Origin: Curtobacterium poinsettiae
GTDB lineage: Bacteria > Actinomycetota > Actinomycetes > Actinomycetales > Microbacteriaceae
Reading direction: 5' to 3'
DNA: 64,000 nt
Assembly (NCBI RefSeq): GCF_025677645.1
Contig: NZ_CP106879.1
Span: 868,001-932,000 of the forward strand
Every line of letters starts with the position of its first letter. Positions within the stretch are counted from its first letter, which is position 1. Made by a program: the position numbers and the translations under genes. The notes beneath the pieces are model-generated. The model did no database searches, was not told where the DNA came from, and saw only the letters and a list, made by a program, of their open reading frames with translations. This document shows, in pieces, positions 43,588 through 51,972 of this stretch.

Positions 43588-44754
43588 ATGAAGAAGATCA
43601 ACGACCGATTGCTCAGCTGGGCCTCGATGCTCGAGGACAACACCGAGCAGCAGGCCCGCACGACCGCGCGCATGCCGTTCGTGTTCCCGCACCTGGCCCT
43701 CATGCCCGACGCACACCTCGGCCTCGGGGCCACCGTCGGGTCCGTCATCCCGACCCTCGGCGCGATCATGCCGGCGGCCGTCGGCGTGGACATCGGCTGC
43801 GGCATGATCGCGGTCCGCACGCAGTTCACCGCCACCGACCTGCCCGCCGACCTGCAGGGGCTGCGCGAGCAGATCGAGCGCGCGATCCCGCTGTCGGCCG
43901 GTGCGTCGAACCGGAAGATCGTGGCGACCGCCGCACCCCGGATCGCCGAGCTCGAGGCGATGGCCGAGACCGCCGGGTTCGAGCCCGACGGCGTGCACGG
44001 CGGGTGGCGGAACCAGCTCGGCACCCTCGGGTCCGGCAACCACTTCATCGAGGTCTCCCTCGACGAGCAGGACCGGGTCTGGCTCTTCCTGCACTCCGGG
44101 TCGCGTGGCGTCGGCAACAAGATCGCGCAGCGGCACATCACGGTCGCCAAGAAGGCGATGGAGCGGTGGTGGATCCAGCTGGCGGACCCCGATCTGGCGT
44201 ACCTCGTCGAGGGCACGCCGGAGTTCGACCGGTACATCGCCGAGCTCCGGTGGGCCCAGCACTTCGCGCTGCTCAACCGCGAGGAGATGATGGACCGCGT
44301 CGTCCGGCAGCTGTCCGAGGCCGTCGGCACGTCCGTCGACGAGCGCGAGCGGATCAACTGCCACCACAACTTCACGCAGCGTGAGACGCACTGGGGCAAG
44401 TCCGTGTGGGTGTCGCGCAAGGGTGCGATCCAGGCGAAGGCCGGTCAGCCCGGCCTGATCCCCGGGTCGATGGGCACCGCGTCGTACGTGGTCGAGGGAC
44501 TCGGCAACAAGCCCTCGCTCGAGTCGTCCCCGCACGGTGCCGGCCGGCTGTTCTCGCGGAGCGCGGCCCGGCGGACCTTCACCCACGAGCAGCTGCGCGA
44601 GGCGATGACCGGCATCGAGTACCGCGACACCGACGCGTTCCTCGATGAGATCCCGGCGGCGTACAAGCCGATCGACCAGGTGATGGCCGACGCGTCGGAC
44701 CTCGTGTCGATCCGGCACACCCTGCGGCAGGTCGTCAACGTGAAGGGCGACTGA
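43588..44754 (+). CDS. rtcB: RtcB family RNA ligase
   Basis: 388 aa, short bacterial form. Metal ligands Asp68 and Cys71 lie in VGVDIGCGM; GSGNHFIEV and HSGSRGVG carry metal His residues, and SPHGAGRLFSRSAARR has the His that takes GMP. RtcB joins RNA ends with 2',3'-cyclic phosphate or 3'-phosphate to 5'-OH, repairing cut tRNA or rRNA. No RtcA or archease is adjacent. ATG 43588 after a long leader. Confidence 0.9.
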   Translation: MKKINDRLLSWASMLEDNTEQQARTTARMPFVFPHLALMPDAHLGLGATVGSVIPTLGAIMPAAVGVDIGCGMIAVRTQFTATDLPADLQGLREQIERAIPLSAGASNRKIVATAAPRIAELEAMAETAGFEPDGVHGGWRNQLGTLGSGNHFIEVSLDEQDRVWLFLHSGSRGVGNKIAQRHITVAKKAMERWWIQLADPDLAYLVEGTPEFDRYIAELRWAQHFALLNREEMMDRVVRQLSEAVGTSVDERERINCHHNFTQRETHWGKSVWVSRKGAIQAKAGQPGLIPGSMGTASYVVEGLGNKPSLESSPHGAGRLFSRSAARRTFTHEQLREAMTGIEYRDTDAFLDEIPAAYKPIDQVMADASDLVSIRHTLRQVVNVKGD

Positions 44755-44768
44755 GACGCGCCCACCGA

Positions 44769-44812
44769 CGGACGGGAGGCCCGTGGCGGCACCGCCACGG
44801 GCCTCCCGTCCG
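44769..44812 (+). terminator. Perfect 21-bp palindrome (family A)
   Basis: Arms 44769-44789 and 44792-44812; stem CGGACGGGAGGCCCGTGGCG G. Fourteen bases after the rtcB stop. The two-base centre CA is the same as at 16870-16871. Confidence 0.75.
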
Positions 44813-44881
44813 CCGCGTGGCGGACCGCACGGCCCGGCGCGCCCCGGACAGGACGGCACGCGTCGGGCACGCTGGGGCGTG

Positions 44882-45715
44882 ATGAGCGACACGGCGGAGC
44901 ACGCAGCGAAGGAAACCGGACGACAGGTCCGGCGAGCAGCCGACAGCCGATGGTTCGAGGTCACGGCGCGCGCCGGGTTCGTCGGCAGCGGCATCGTCCA
45001 CCTGCTGATCGGGTACCTGGCGATCCTGCTCGGGATCGGCAACGCGTCCTCCGGCGGCGAGACGGACCAGTCCGGTGCGTTGCAGCAGATCGCCGCGGTC
45101 CCCGGCGGGGTGTTCCTGCTCTGGCTGATCGCCGTCGGCACGGCCGCACTCACCGTGCGCCTGATCGTCGAGGCGATCGTCGGCGGCCGTTCCGACACCA
45201 CCCGGGGGTGGCTCGCCCGGCTGAAGGACGTCGCGAAGGCCGTGGTCTACGGCGTGATCGCGTACTCGGCGGCCTCGTACGCGCTCGGTGCCGGGTCGAG
45301 CTCGAGCAGCTCGTCGCAGAGTGCCGCGGCGAAGACCCTGGCGACGCCCGGCGGGGTGTTCGTGCTGCTCCTCGCCGGGGCGATCGCGGTCGCGGTCGGC
45401 ATCGGCCTCGTGGTGATCGGTTGCCGTCGGTCCTTCCGCAAGCAGATCACGCGACCGTCGGGCCAGCTCGACCGCGTGGTGACCGTGCTCGGTGTCGTCG
45501 GGTACGTCGGCAAGGGCATCGCCGTGGTCATCGTGGGCGTGCTCATCGCCGTCGCGGGGCTGCGGAGCGACCCCGACCAGGCCACCGGCCTCGACGCCGC
45601 GTTCGACGCCGTGCGGAGCATGCCCGGTGGGGTGTTCGTCCTCGTCGCGATCGGCATCGGGTTCCTGGCCTTCGGCGTCTACAGCTTCTTCCGCGCGCGG
45701 TTCGCCCGCCTCTGA
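44882..45715 (+). CDS. DUF1206 membrane protein
   Basis: 277 aa, six membrane helices as three repeats of a two-helix unit; each repeat opens with an aromatic/Gly helix (ARAGFVGSGIVHLLIGYLAI, KAVVYGVIAYSAASYAL, GVVGYVGKGIAVVIVGVLI) and has PGGVF after a loop. Role unknown. CACGCT at 44868-44873 precedes a GTG (44879) and this ATG; either could be the start. Confidence 0.83.
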   Translation: MSDTAEHAAKETGRQVRRAADSRWFEVTARAGFVGSGIVHLLIGYLAILLGIGNASSGGETDQSGALQQIAAVPGGVFLLWLIAVGTAALTVRLIVEAIVGGRSDTTRGWLARLKDVAKAVVYGVIAYSAASYALGAGSSSSSSSQSAAAKTLATPGGVFVLLLAGAIAVAVGIGLVVIGCRRSFRKQITRPSGQLDRVVTVLGVVGYVGKGIAVVIVGVLIAVAGLRSDPDQATGLDAAFDAVRSMPGGVFVLVAIGIGFLAFGVYSFFRARFARL

Positions 45716-45821
45716 CCCGCCCGGCGAGACGGCGGGACCGGCGCGGACCCTCGCGCCGCGCGCCGCCGCCGCGCCGCCACGCCTGAGCGAGCACGGACCG
45801 CTCCCGCGGTAGACGGGGTCG

Positions 45822-46697
45822 ATGAGCACCAACGCCACGACCGGCCCCGCGACCGTCTTCGCCGACGCCCGAGCGGTCCTCGCCGAGAGCATCGTCTGGG
45901 ACCCGTCGGCACAGCTGCTCCGGTGGGCGGACATCACCCTCGGCACCCTCAACACCGCCGAGGCCGACGGCACCGTGCGCTCGAGCGTGCCGCTGCCGCC
46001 CCCGCTGGCGAGCTTCCAGCCCCGGGCCTCCGGCGGGTTCGTCGCGGCCCTCGGCGACACCGTCGTGGTGACGGACGAGCAGGGTTCCGTGGAGCGCGAG
46101 ATCACCCGCGTCACCCACAGCACCTCGGGCAACCGGTTCAACGAGGGCAAGTGCGACCCGTTCGGCCGGTTCCTGGTCGGCAGCATGAACGTGACGACCG
46201 GCGAACCCGACGCCGCGCTCTACTCGATCGAGGCCGACGGCACCACCCGGGTGCTCCGCGGCGGCTTCGGCGTGACGAACGGCATGGAGTGGTCGGAGGA
46301 CGGCAGCACGATGTACGTCACCGACACCAGTGCCTCGACGGTCTTCCGCGGGTCGTACGGCCCGGACGGCGAGCTCGGCGAACTCGAGCCGTTCATCGTC
46401 GGCCACGCGCACGACGGCCTGGTCCGCGACGACGAGGGCTGCTTCTGGAGCGCGGTCTACGGCGGCTCCCGCGTCGAGCGCTACGGGCCCGACGGCTCCC
46501 ACCTGGAGACGGTCGAGCTCCCCGTCGCCAACCCGACGTCGGTGGCGTTCGGCGGGCCGGACATGTCGACGCTCTTCGTCGGGACGGCCCGCGAGAACCT
46601 CACCGAGCAGGACCTGGAGCAGGCGCCGCGGTCCGGTGCGGTCTTCGCGGTCCCGACGACGGTGCACGGGTTCCCCGCGAACACCTTCAGCGGCTGA
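45822..46697 (+). CDS. SMP-30/gluconolactonase-like beta-propeller
   Basis: 291 aa. Metal ligands: Glu in AESIVWDP, Asn in RFNEGKCDPFGRFLVGS, further sites at GMEWSEDGSTMYVTDT and HDGLVRDDEG. The fold hydrolyses sugar lactones. No signal peptide. ATG six bases after TAGACG. Confidence 0.87.
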   Translation: MSTNATTGPATVFADARAVLAESIVWDPSAQLLRWADITLGTLNTAEADGTVRSSVPLPPPLASFQPRASGGFVAALGDTVVVTDEQGSVEREITRVTHSTSGNRFNEGKCDPFGRFLVGSMNVTTGEPDAALYSIEADGTTRVLRGGFGVTNGMEWSEDGSTMYVTDTSASTVFRGSYGPDGELGELEPFIVGHAHDGLVRDDEGCFWSAVYGGSRVERYGPDGSHLETVELPVANPTSVAFGGPDMSTLFVGTARENLTEQDLEQAPRSGAVFAVPTTVHGFPANTFSG

Positions 46698-46732
46698 GCA
46701 CGTCGTCACCGCCCGGGAGGACGGCGGCCGGG

Positions 46733-46738
46733 TATCCT
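46733..46738 (+). promoter_or_regulatory. -10 hexamer TATCCT for the alpha/beta hydrolase gene
   Basis: TATCCT followed by a GGAGGAG ribosome-binding site and GTG at 46768; a short-leader promoter. Confidence 0.5.
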
Positions 46739-46767
46739 GGGCGACCGCCCGACCGGAGGAGACCCAC

Positions 46768-47838
46768 GTGGACGACGAACGCCAGGCACCCCGGCCGGAC
46801 CCGGCCGGCGAGCTCGCCCAGGCCGAGGACGCCGACGTCACGGTGCAGGTCGACCGGGTCGCCGTCGACGGCACCTACGTCCGGGTGAGCTCGATCGGTG
46901 CGCCCGGCGCACGGGCCTTCGTGCTGGTCGCGGGCCTGGGCATCGCGTCGACCTACTACGAGCGGCTCGCCCCGCACCTCAACGAGAACGGCCCGGTGCA
47001 CGCGCTCGACCTGCCGGGGTTCGCCGGCGTCCCGCGGTTCCGCGGGAAGGTCACGATCGAGCGCTACGCCGACGCGGTCGAGCGGGTCGTCGACGACCTC
47101 GGGCTCGAGGACCCCGTCCTGGTCGGGCACTCGATGGGGACGCAGGTCGTGACCGAGGTCGCCGCCCGCAGGCCCGGGATCTCCGACCTCGTGCTCATCA
47201 GCCCGGTCGTCGACTCCCGTGCGCGGACCGTCCGGCAGTCGGCCTTCCGCTTCCTGCGGTCGGCGCTGCACGAGCCGTCCGCCGTCCGCTGGCACGCCGT
47301 CACGGCGTACGCACTGTGCGGCTGGCACTGGTTCCGGAAGGTCCTGCCGCGGATGATCGCGTTCCCGATCGAGGAGCGCGCCGCCCACGTGCAGGCCCGC
47401 ACCCTGATCGTCCGCGGTGAGCACGACGCGATGGTGCCGCGGGACTGGGTCCGTCGGCTGGCGCGGGTGTTCCCGTACGCGGTCCTCCGCGAGGTCGTCG
47501 ACGGCGCGCACTCGGTCATGCACGCACAGGCCGACGCGGTCGCGCGGCTCGCGGTGGCGCACGTCGACCGCCGGATCCCCGACCGGGGCGTGTCGTCGCT
47601 GCAGCGGGTGCGCGACGACTCCACGTCGTCGGACCTGGCCCGGCTCGGCCCCGGTGACGCCTGGCTGCTGGTGAAGTCGCGGTTCATCGAGCTGTTCGGG
47701 ATGGCTCGGAACGACGACGAGACGCTCGAGGCAGCCAAGTCCGCGCACGCCGTCGCGATGGCGGACGGCGACGACCTGCCGGTCGACCCGGCGGACCGCC
47801 GAGCGGTCGTCGACGAGGTCGCGCCGGAGTCGAAGTAG
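46768..47838 (+). CDS. Alpha/beta hydrolase
   Basis: 356 aa. Nucleophile Ser122 in VLVGHSMGTQ, acid in RGEHDAMVP, base in DGAHSVMHAQ. About 95 residues follow the His without known domain. No signal peptide. GTG start after CCGGAGGAG. Substrate unknown. The stop codon starts an 18-bp duplication. Confidence 0.85.
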   Translation: MDDERQAPRPDPAGELAQAEDADVTVQVDRVAVDGTYVRVSSIGAPGARAFVLVAGLGIASTYYERLAPHLNENGPVHALDLPGFAGVPRFRGKVTIERYADAVERVVDDLGLEDPVLVGHSMGTQVVTEVAARRPGISDLVLISPVVDSRARTVRQSAFRFLRSALHEPSAVRWHAVTAYALCGWHWFRKVLPRMIAFPIEERAAHVQARTLIVRGEHDAMVPRDWVRRLARVFPYAVLREVVDGAHSVMHAQADAVARLAVAHVDRRIPDRGVSSLQRVRDDSTSSDLARLGPGDAWLLVKSRFIELFGMARNDDETLEAAKSAHAVAMADGDDLPVDPADRRAVVDEVAPESK

Positions 47839-47876
47839 CGAGCACGGCCGGAGCAGCGAGCACGGTCGGACCAGCG
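47836..47876. repeat. 18-bp direct duplication starting at a stop codon
   Basis: TAGCGAGCACGGCCGGAG, CAGCGAGCACGGTCGGAC, then CAGCG. The TAG is the stop of the hydrolase gene. Confidence 0.7.
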
Positions 47877-47895
47877 TCCGCCACGGTGTCCGGCT

Positions 47896-47952
47896 GACCG
47901 CCTGGAGGCCCGGTGCCGGTCCGTCGGACCGGCACCGGGCCTCCAGGCGGTC
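47896..47952. terminator. Perfect 28-bp palindrome (family A)
   Basis: Arms 47896-47923 and 47925-47952 around a single T. Stem contains CTGGAGGCCCGGTGCCGGTC. Lies between convergent genes (hydrolase and FAD reductase), so it can serve both. Confidence 0.8.
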
Positions 47953-47976
47953 GCGACCACCGCGACGGGCGAACGG

Positions 47977-49170
47977 TCAGGGCGTGATGCGGCCCGGCAG
48001 CATGTCGGGCGTCAGCGCGTTCGCCTCGGCGAGGACCGTGCGTGCCTCGTCGGTCTTGTCCCACACGTTCCAGAGCAGCACGCCCCGGACCGTGTCGTCG
48101 TCGTCCAGGTAGTAGACGACGCCGGTCACGGTGGGGTCCTGCCAGTCCTCGACCGTGCGGAGCTTCGCGCTGACCTGCCCCACCGCCTCGTACCCCATGT
48201 CGAAGACGTCGGAGTAGAACATCGGCGTGTGGTCGTAGGTCTCGTCGGCGTCGGCCAGGTTGCGGCCTGCCTGCCGACCCTGCTGCTGGGCGTTGTCGAC
48301 GTGCTCCACCCGGCGGGTGCCGAGGATCCGGTCCGGGTACTCGGCGACGTCACCGGCGGCGAACACGGAGTCGTCGTCGGTCAGCAGGGTGGAGCTGACC
48401 ACGATGCCGTCGCGGACGGTGAGTCCGGCGTCGGCGGCGAGCTGCGTCGCAGGTTCGATGCCGAGCCCGGCGACGACCGCGTCGGCCTCGACCACGGAGC
48501 CGTCGTCGAGCGTCAGCCGCACGCCGTCCGCCGTCTCGGTGCCCTCGGACACCCGGCGGCCGGTGCGGAGCTCGACGCCGTGGTCGACGAAGCGCTGCTG
48601 GAACGCCCGGGCCAGGTCCTCCGGGAACATCCGGCCGCCGACGACCTCGTCCGGGTCGACCAGTGTGACGCGTGCGCCGTTCTGCACGATGCCCGCCGTG
48701 ATCTCCTGGCCGATGTACCCGCCGCCGACGACGGCGACGTGTGCCCCGGCGTCCGCGAGTTCGCGCAGCCGTCGGTAGTCCGACGCGCTGCGGTAGTCGA
48801 GCACGCGTGCCGACGGGGGCAGCCCCGGCAACCCGCGGGGCTTCCCGCCGGTCGCGAGCAGGAGCCGCTCGTAGCCGTGGGTCGCGCCGTCGGCCGTCGT
48901 GACGGTCTTCGCGGCACGGTCGATCGCGGTCACCGCGGCGCCCAGGACGAACTGTGCCCCGGTCTCCTCGGTGTGCAGGTCGACCTTGTCGTCCCAGCTG
49001 AAGTCCGGGTCGGTCCAGAGCTTCTTTGACAGCGCGGGCCGGGCGTACGGCCGGTCGACGTCCTCACTGAGGATGCCGATCGACCCGTCGGTGTCGAGCT
49101 CGCGGACGCCACGGGCAGCGGCGTCGGCGACCATCCCGCCGCCGACGATGAGGTAGCGGAAGTCGGTCAT
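47977..49170 (-). CDS. FAD-dependent NAD(P) reductase (ferredoxin-reductase-like)
   Basis: 397 aa. Two dinucleotide folds (YLIVGGGMVADAAARG, VAVVGGGYIGQEITAG) and VFAAGDVAEYPD. The layout is that of rubredoxin/ferredoxin reductases and AIF-like proteins, with a C-terminal domain starting near residue 310. Partner electron carrier not in view. AGGAGG lies five bases before the ATG. Confidence 0.86.
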   Translation of the reverse strand: MTDFRYLIVGGGMVADAAARGVRELDTDGSIGILSEDVDRPYARPALSKKLWTDPDFSWDDKVDLHTEETGAQFVLGAAVTAIDRAAKTVTTADGATHGYERLLLATGGKPRGLPGLPPSARVLDYRSASDYRRLRELADAGAHVAVVGGGYIGQEITAGIVQNGARVTLVDPDEVVGGRMFPEDLARAFQQRFVDHGVELRTGRRVSEGTETADGVRLTLDDGSVVEADAVVAGLGIEPATQLAADAGLTVRDGIVVSSTLLTDDDSVFAAGDVAEYPDRILGTRRVEHVDNAQQQGRQAGRNLADADETYDHTPMFYSDVFDMGYEAVGQVSAKLRTVEDWQDPTVTGVVYYLDDDDTVRGVLLWNVWDKTDEARTVLAEANALTPDMLPGRITP

Positions 49171-49201
49171 GACGCCTCCTGGCGGTGCTGTGGTGCCACG
49201 A

Positions 49202-50002
49202 TCAGATCGTGGCGACCGAGCCGGAGTCGACCCGGTAGTTGGCGCCGTTCACGAAGCTGGCCAGGTCCGAGCACAGGAAGGCCACGACGTTCGCGACCTC
49301 TTCCGGCTCGCCGCGTCGCTTGAGCTCCATGTACGGCCGCTCCTCGTCGAGGAAGCTGCCGATGGCCTCGTCGAACGAGGTCCCGCGCTGCTTCGCCCGC
49401 TTGTCCATCATCGCGTCGGTCATCGGCGTGTGGATGAACGCGGGGGAGACCGTGTTCACCAGCAGACCCTCGGAGGCGTAGGAGCGTGACAGGCCCTTCG
49501 CGAACGAGAGCACCCCGGCCTTGGCGGCGCAGTAGGGAAGTTCGTCGTCGTACGGCTGCGAGGCGTCCTCGGACACCAGGTAGACGATGCGTCCCCAGCC
49601 GCCCTGTCGCAGGTCGCCGATGAACTCGCGGGTGATCCGCACCGGCCCCATCAGGTCGATGTCGATCGTCTCCGCCCACCCGGCCTCGTCGATCTCGTGG
49701 AACATGCCCTGGGCGCCGGTGACACCCGAGGACTGCACCAGGATGTCGATCTCACCGACCGCTGCACGCACCTTCTCGTGCAGGGCAGCGAGGCTCTCGG
49801 CGCTCCGGACGTCGGCGGCGAAGGCGTGCAGCTTGCCGAGCGGCGCCTCGAGCTGGTCCGCACTGGTGTCCAGACGGCTCTGGTCGATGTCGGTGACGAC
49901 CACGGTCGCACCCTCCGCCAGGAGGATGCGTGCCGTGTTCCAGCCGATACCGGAGTCGCCGCCGAAGACGAGTGCGGTCTTGCCCTGGATACCGAGGTCC
50001 AC
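49202..50002 (-). CDS. Short-chain dehydrogenase/reductase
   Basis: 266 aa. FGGDSGIGWNTA binds cofactor, VSEDASQ is near the Ser position and YCAAKAG is the Tyr-x-x-x-Lys motif. In the catalytic strand the usual SS is replaced by VS, keeping the Ser. GTG 50002 lies eight bases after the dps stop, so the two are probably one transcript. Confidence 0.85.
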   Translation of the reverse strand: MDLGIQGKTALVFGGDSGIGWNTARILLAEGATVVVTDIDQSRLDTSADQLEAPLGKLHAFAADVRSAESLAALHEKVRAAVGEIDILVQSSGVTGAQGMFHEIDEAGWAETIDIDLMGPVRITREFIGDLRQGGWGRIVYLVSEDASQPYDDELPYCAAKAGVLSFAKGLSRSYASEGLLVNTVSPAFIHTPMTDAMMDKRAKQRGTSFDEAIGSFLDEERPYMELKRRGEPEEVANVVAFLCSDLASFVNGANYRVDSGSVATI

Positions 50003-50010
50003 CCGGGCCC

Positions 50011-50517
50011 CTACGCGTGTGCCGACGCGTCGGCGACGGCGGGCGTGGTGGCGGAGGCCAGCGGGGTGCTGGGAGCGCGGTTCTCGGCGGAGACCATCCA
50101 CGCGAGCTGCTCGAGGCGCTCGATGAAGCCGTGGAGCAGGTCCGCGGTCGTCGGGTCCTCGTCGTCGACCTCGTCGTGGACGTCGCGCATGGTGCCCGTC
50201 GCCTGGTACAGCCGGAGCGTGACCTGGTCGATGGCGTCGTGCGTGGTGATCTCGCCCGAGGGGAACGCGTCGAGGTGGCTGCCCGCGGAGACGGTCGCCG
50301 AGCGGCCGTCCGGCACGAGGTACAGCGCGCGCATGCGCTCGGCGGTGTCGTCGGCGAACTCACGGGCCGCGTCGACGATCTCGTCGAGCTGCAGGTGGAG
50401 GTCGCGGAAGTTGGTGCCCAGGATGTTCCAGTGGGCCTGCTTGCCCTGCAGGTGCAGGTCGATGAGGTCCACGAGGACCGCCTGGAGGTTCTTGGCCATC
50501 TTGTCCGAAGCGTGCAT
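50011..50517 (-). CDS. dps: Dps-family ferritin
   Basis: 168 aa. GKQAHWNILGTNFRDLHLQL then DEIVD holds the ferroxidase ligands His29, His41 and Asp45 at the dimer interface. The dodecamer stores iron, quenches peroxide and may bind DNA; the Ala/Thr/Pro tail (20 residues) is not Lys-rich, so DNA binding by the tail is unlikely. AAAGGAG precedes the ATG. Confidence 0.92.
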   Translation of the reverse strand: MHASDKMAKNLQAVLVDLIDLHLQGKQAHWNILGTNFRDLHLQLDEIVDAAREFADDTAERMRALYLVPDGRSATVSAGSHLDAFPSGEITTHDAIDQVTLRLYQATGTMRDVHDEVDDEDPTTADLLHGFIERLEQLAWMVSAENRAPSTPLASATTPAVADASAHA

Positions 50518-50630
50518 GGTTGTGGCTCCTTTCGCGTCGGTGTGACCGTTCCGGTCTACGCGGTGCCGCAGTGCACGTTCTCAGTGCGTTCGGAGGCAGC
50601 GTCCCCCGAGGCAGTCCGGCGCGGTGCTGC

Positions 50631-51143
50631 TCAGTGCGACGGCGCGGGGTCGACCTGGTCGACCGCGTCGCGCATCCGCTCCAGGAATTCGGCGACGATC
50701 CGCGCCTCGGACGCGGGGAGCCCCTCGGCGATCGACATCATCCGGCGGTGCATCACGCCGAGTGTGGCGCGGACCTCGTCGTCGGTCTCGGTCGTCGGCG
50801 TGATGACGAGGGCCCGGCGGTCGGTGGGGTGCGGGTCGCGACGCACGTGGTTCGACTTGACCAGGCGGTCGATGAGGATGGTCGTCGAGGCCGACGAGAT
50901 CTTGAGGTACGCGGCGAGGTCCTTCGGGCCCACGGTCGTGCCGGAGCGCTGCGCCTGCAGCAGGAAGCGCACGGCGAGCAGGTCGGTCTCGCCCATGCCC
51001 ATCGAGTCACGGGTCCGGCGGCGCATGGCCGTCTCGGCGGATCGGTACCGGCGCAGGGCGTTCAGCACGGCGACCCCGCGTTGGGTCGCGTCGTCGTCCG
51101 GGAACCAGTACCCGGACGCCTCGGTGATCTCCTGCGTGGACAT
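50631..51143 (-). CDS. MarR-family regulator
   Basis: 170 aa. Winged helix: LLQAQRSGTTVGPKDLAAYL, recognition helix SSASTTILIDRLVKSNHVR, wing PHPTDRRALVI. ATG 51143 is seven bases after TACCCT (minus strand). Divided from the upstream FMN reductase by a family A terminator. Target genes unknown. Confidence 0.86.
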   Translation of the reverse strand: MSTQEITEASGYWFPDDDATQRGVAVLNALRRYRSAETAMRRRTRDSMGMGETDLLAVRFLLQAQRSGTTVGPKDLAAYLKISSASTTILIDRLVKSNHVRRDPHPTDRRALVITPTTETDDEVRATLGVMHRRMMSIAEGLPASEARIVAEFLERMRDAVDQVDPAPSH

Positions 51144-51150
51144 GGCGTTC

Positions 51151-51156
51151 AGGGTA
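51151..51156 (-). promoter_or_regulatory. -10 hexamer TACCCT of leaderless marR gene
   Basis: On the minus strand TACCCT, seven bases, ATG 51143; excludes the longer frame to 51272, which reads through the palindrome. Confidence 0.55.
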
Positions 51157-51240
51157 ACCCGTCTCGTATCTCGGCCGTCTAGCGAACTCCCGGGTTCTGC
51201 GGTGACCGATGCGTCCGCACCGTCCGACGCGTCCCCACCT

Positions 51241-51288
51241 GTCGGACAGGAGGCCCGTGGCGGGGTCGCCACGGGCCTCCTGTCCGAC
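51241..51288 (-). terminator. Perfect 22-bp palindrome (family A)
   Basis: Arms 51241-51262 and 51267-51288, loop GGGT; stem GTCGGACAGGAGGCCCGTGG CG. Eleven bases after the FMN reductase stop on the minus strand. Confidence 0.78.
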
Positions 51289-51299
51289 GGTCGGTCGCG

Positions 51300-51866
51300 T
51301 TACGCGGCTGCCTGCTCGTCCGTGCCGGCTGCGGCCTCGGCGAGCGCGGTGAGCGCGCCCTGCACGAGCGTCGTGACCTCGGCGTCCTCGCGCGGGTGGG
51401 TCTCCGCGAAGCGGACGACCGACTGCGGGATGGCGACCTTGACGTCCTCCAGGACCTTCGCGCCGGCGATGCCGGCCGCCTTGCGGGCGTCGTCGTGCGC
51501 CCAGACGCCGCCGTACTGGCCGAATGCCGAGCCGATCACGGCGAGGGGCTTGCCGGACAGCGGTGAGGCGCCGAACGGACGCGAACCCCAGTCGAGCGCG
51601 TTCTTCAGGACGGCGGGGATGGTGCCGTTGTACTCGGGGGTGATCAGCAGGACGGCGTCCGAGGCGGCGACGGCGTCGCGGAAGGAGACGGCAGCGGCGG
51701 GCGGGGTGTCGCCGTCGATGTCCTCGTTGTAGAACGGCAGGTCGACGATGCCGTCGAAGGTGCGCAGCTCGATGCCCTCCGGCGCGTGGTGCGCGGCCGC
51801 CTCGGCGAGCTTGCGGTTGATGGAGTCGGCGCGCAGGCTGCCGACGAGGACGAGGACGTTCGTCAT
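51300..51866 (-). CDS. NADPH-dependent FMN reductase
   Basis: 188 aa flavodoxin-like fold. VLVGSLRADSINRKLAEA binds FMN phosphate and ITPEYNGTIPAVLKNALDW is the family hallmark. Reduces quinones, azo dyes or chromate in related proteins. ATG 51866 preceded by GAAGGAG. Confidence 0.9.
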   Translation of the reverse strand: MTNVLVLVGSLRADSINRKLAEAAAHHAPEGIELRTFDGIVDLPFYNEDIDGDTPPAAAVSFRDAVAASDAVLLITPEYNGTIPAVLKNALDWGSRPFGASPLSGKPLAVIGSAFGQYGGVWAHDDARKAAGIAGAKVLEDVKVAIPQSVVRFAETHPREDAEVTTLVQGALTALAEAAAGTDEQAAA

Positions 51867-51960
51867 GGAGCTCCTTCTGTTGCGGGATGCTGTTGCTGGA
51901 CGGAAAGGTGTCAGCGACAACCAATGCGATCGTACGGGGCGCTATTCCCAGCCCCCTGGG

Positions 51961-51966
51961 TACGGT
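51961..51966 (+). promoter_or_regulatory. -10 hexamer TACGGT of leaderless GH13 gene
   Basis: TACGGT, six bases, GTG 51973. Confidence 0.55.
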
Positions 51967-51972
51967 GGCGAC